A program made the translations under genes and the position numbers. From Chloroflexi bacterium RBG_16_51_16 (lineage in GTDB: Bacteria; Chloroflexota; Anaerolineae; Anaerolineales; Villigracilaceae), in assembly GCA_001796785.1 (NCBI GenBank), contig MGNL01000143.1, positions 1 to 6,628 of the forward strand: DNA of 6,628 bases. The letters are read 5' to 3'. Below the pieces are notes generated by a model. That model searched no databases, was not told the origin of the DNA, and was given only the letters and a program-made list of their open reading frames with translations. Positions 6,105-6,628 of the stretch are shown here, in pieces (position 1 is the first letter of the stretch; each line of letters starts with the position of its first letter).

Positions 6105-6628
6105 GTTTAGTTACAGCCCGGGCCCGGTGACTAAGTTGGTTTTTATCGACGAGACTCAGTTCAGCCATTGTTTTGCCAGTATTCTCCACGAGGAATATTG
6201 GATCATATCCAAAGCCGCCCGTTCCTCTTTCTTCAGGGATGATCTTGCCAGGACAAATCCCTTCGGCAAGGATGGTCTGTCCGCCCGGCTTTGCAACCGC
6301 AATGGCTGCTCGAAACCTAGCCATCCATGGACGGGGTTTCCCGGATAGGTTTTTAAGCAACTGAACCCGGCGATCAGCATCCGTAACAGCTATACCGGCA
6401 GCGTAACGCCTTGAATGCAAACCAGGTGCATTATTGAGAACAACAACCTCAAGACCTGAATCATCCGCCAGGGTGGGGAGATTAGATATCTGGCAAAACT
6501 CCTTTGCTTTCTTAAGCGCATTTTCTGAATAAGAAATTCCGTCCTCCTCCACCTCTAGATCCAGACCGAGCACGGCTGGATGTAGGAGGTCGAGGGACAA
6601 GTCTTGTAACAAGGAATTAATCTCTGCA
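6070..6628 (-). CDS. rdgB: XTP/dITP diphosphatase (RdgB/HAM1, non-canonical purine NTP pyrophosphatase), N-terminus off the right edge
   Basis: The reverse frame is open from the window edge to a TGA at 6072-6070, giving 185 visible residues. The missing part should be the roughly 10-20 N-terminal residues containing the phosphate-binding 'TxNxxK' loop. A TTG at 6612 is not the true start, because the upstream codons (reading AEINS) continue the family's 'KlaEi..ll' helix. Numbered from the first visible codon, motifs are SENALKKAK (34-42), LADDSGLEV (53-61, the acidic metal/catalytic patch), APGLHSRRYAAG (67-78), GFGYDPIF (138-145) and NQLSHRARA (163-171), the base-recognition SHR motif. The enzyme hydrolyses XTP, dITP/ITP and similar deaminated nucleotides to the monophosphate and pyrophosphate, keeping them out of DNA and RNA. 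It is cytoplasmic housekeeping and probably unrelated to its convergent neighbours. Its last 35 nt overlap the hydrolase gene. Confidence 0.95.
   Translation of the reverse strand, partial: AEINSLLQDLSLDLLHPAVLGLDLEVEEDGISYSENALKKAKEFCQISNLPTLADDSGLEVVVLNNAPGLHSRRYAAGIAVTDADRRVQLLKNLSGKPRPWMARFRAAIAVAKPGGQTILAEGICPGKIIPEERGTGGFGYDPIFLVENTGKTMAELSLVDKNQLSHRARAVTKLIPGLLEFLDS
6104..6144 (+). terminator. Possible terminator of the kinase-hydrolase transcript, inside the convergent gene
   Basis: Immediately after the hydrolase stop, TTAGTTAC (6107-6114) pairs with GTGACTAA (6127-6134) through eight pairs, one a G-U wobble. The stem can extend outward by two more wobbles and an A-U. The 12-nt loop is very GC-rich. 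A T-rich stretch follows (GTTGG and five T, ending at 6144). The position is right, but the T-run starts 5 nt after the core stem and the DNA also encodes the conserved SHRARA region of the diphosphatase on the other strand. Confidence 0.4.

Noticed and set aside
6118..6127. 10-bp GC palindrome CCGGGCCCGG as a protein binding site
   Set aside because: It is in the loop of the proposed terminator and within rdgB codons; one short GC palindrome does not support an operator.

Overview
The window carries six protein-coding genes, the first and last cut by the window edges. Moderate GC content (near 50% by eye) and the gene styles suggest a bacterium, possibly an Anaerolineae-type Chloroflexota. 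The pointers are a multi-pass membrane/GAF/HisKA_3 kinase, a short Wzz-like protein without a kinase domain, and weak or absent Shine-Dalgarno sequences. This taxonomic guess is an inference; no marker gene is present. I see no tRNA, rRNA, CRISPR array, insertion sequence or integrase. No non-coding stretch exceeds about 100 bases.

Left block (1-3470, + strand): the 3' end of a polysaccharide export/assembly operon. In order it encodes a family 2 glycosyltransferase (5' end missing), a short Wzz-like chain-length protein, a Wzy/WaaL-type polymerase or ligase with about 12 membrane spans, and a PAPS-dependent sulfotransferase. Gaps are 12 nt and 36 nt, then a 4-nt GTGA stop/start overlap, so the genes look co-transcribed. 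A hairpin plus T-run at 3525-3550 closes the block. Together they would add a sugar, polymerise a lipid-linked repeat unit, set its length, and possibly sulfate the glycan or another cell-surface molecule.

Middle block (3566-6104, + strand): a membrane sensor histidine kinase (six predicted membrane spans, GAF, HisKA_3, HATPase_c) and, one nucleotide after its stop, an alpha/beta hydrolase with an intact Ser-Asp-His triad. No response regulator is visible next to them. A weak promoter-like element ends so close to the kinase ATG that a leaderless transcript is possible.

Right edge (6070-6628, - strand): an RdgB/HAM1-type XTP/dITP diphosphatase, convergent with the hydrolase and overlapping it by 35 nt. 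A possible terminator for the hydrolase transcript lies inside the diphosphatase coding sequence.

Most of the window is conventional. The points most worth a second look are the kinase-hydrolase pair, the sulfotransferase with its internal GC shift, the Lys in place of the usual His in the polymerase/ligase, and the terminator embedded in a convergent gene. I found no clear evidence of a wholly new system.
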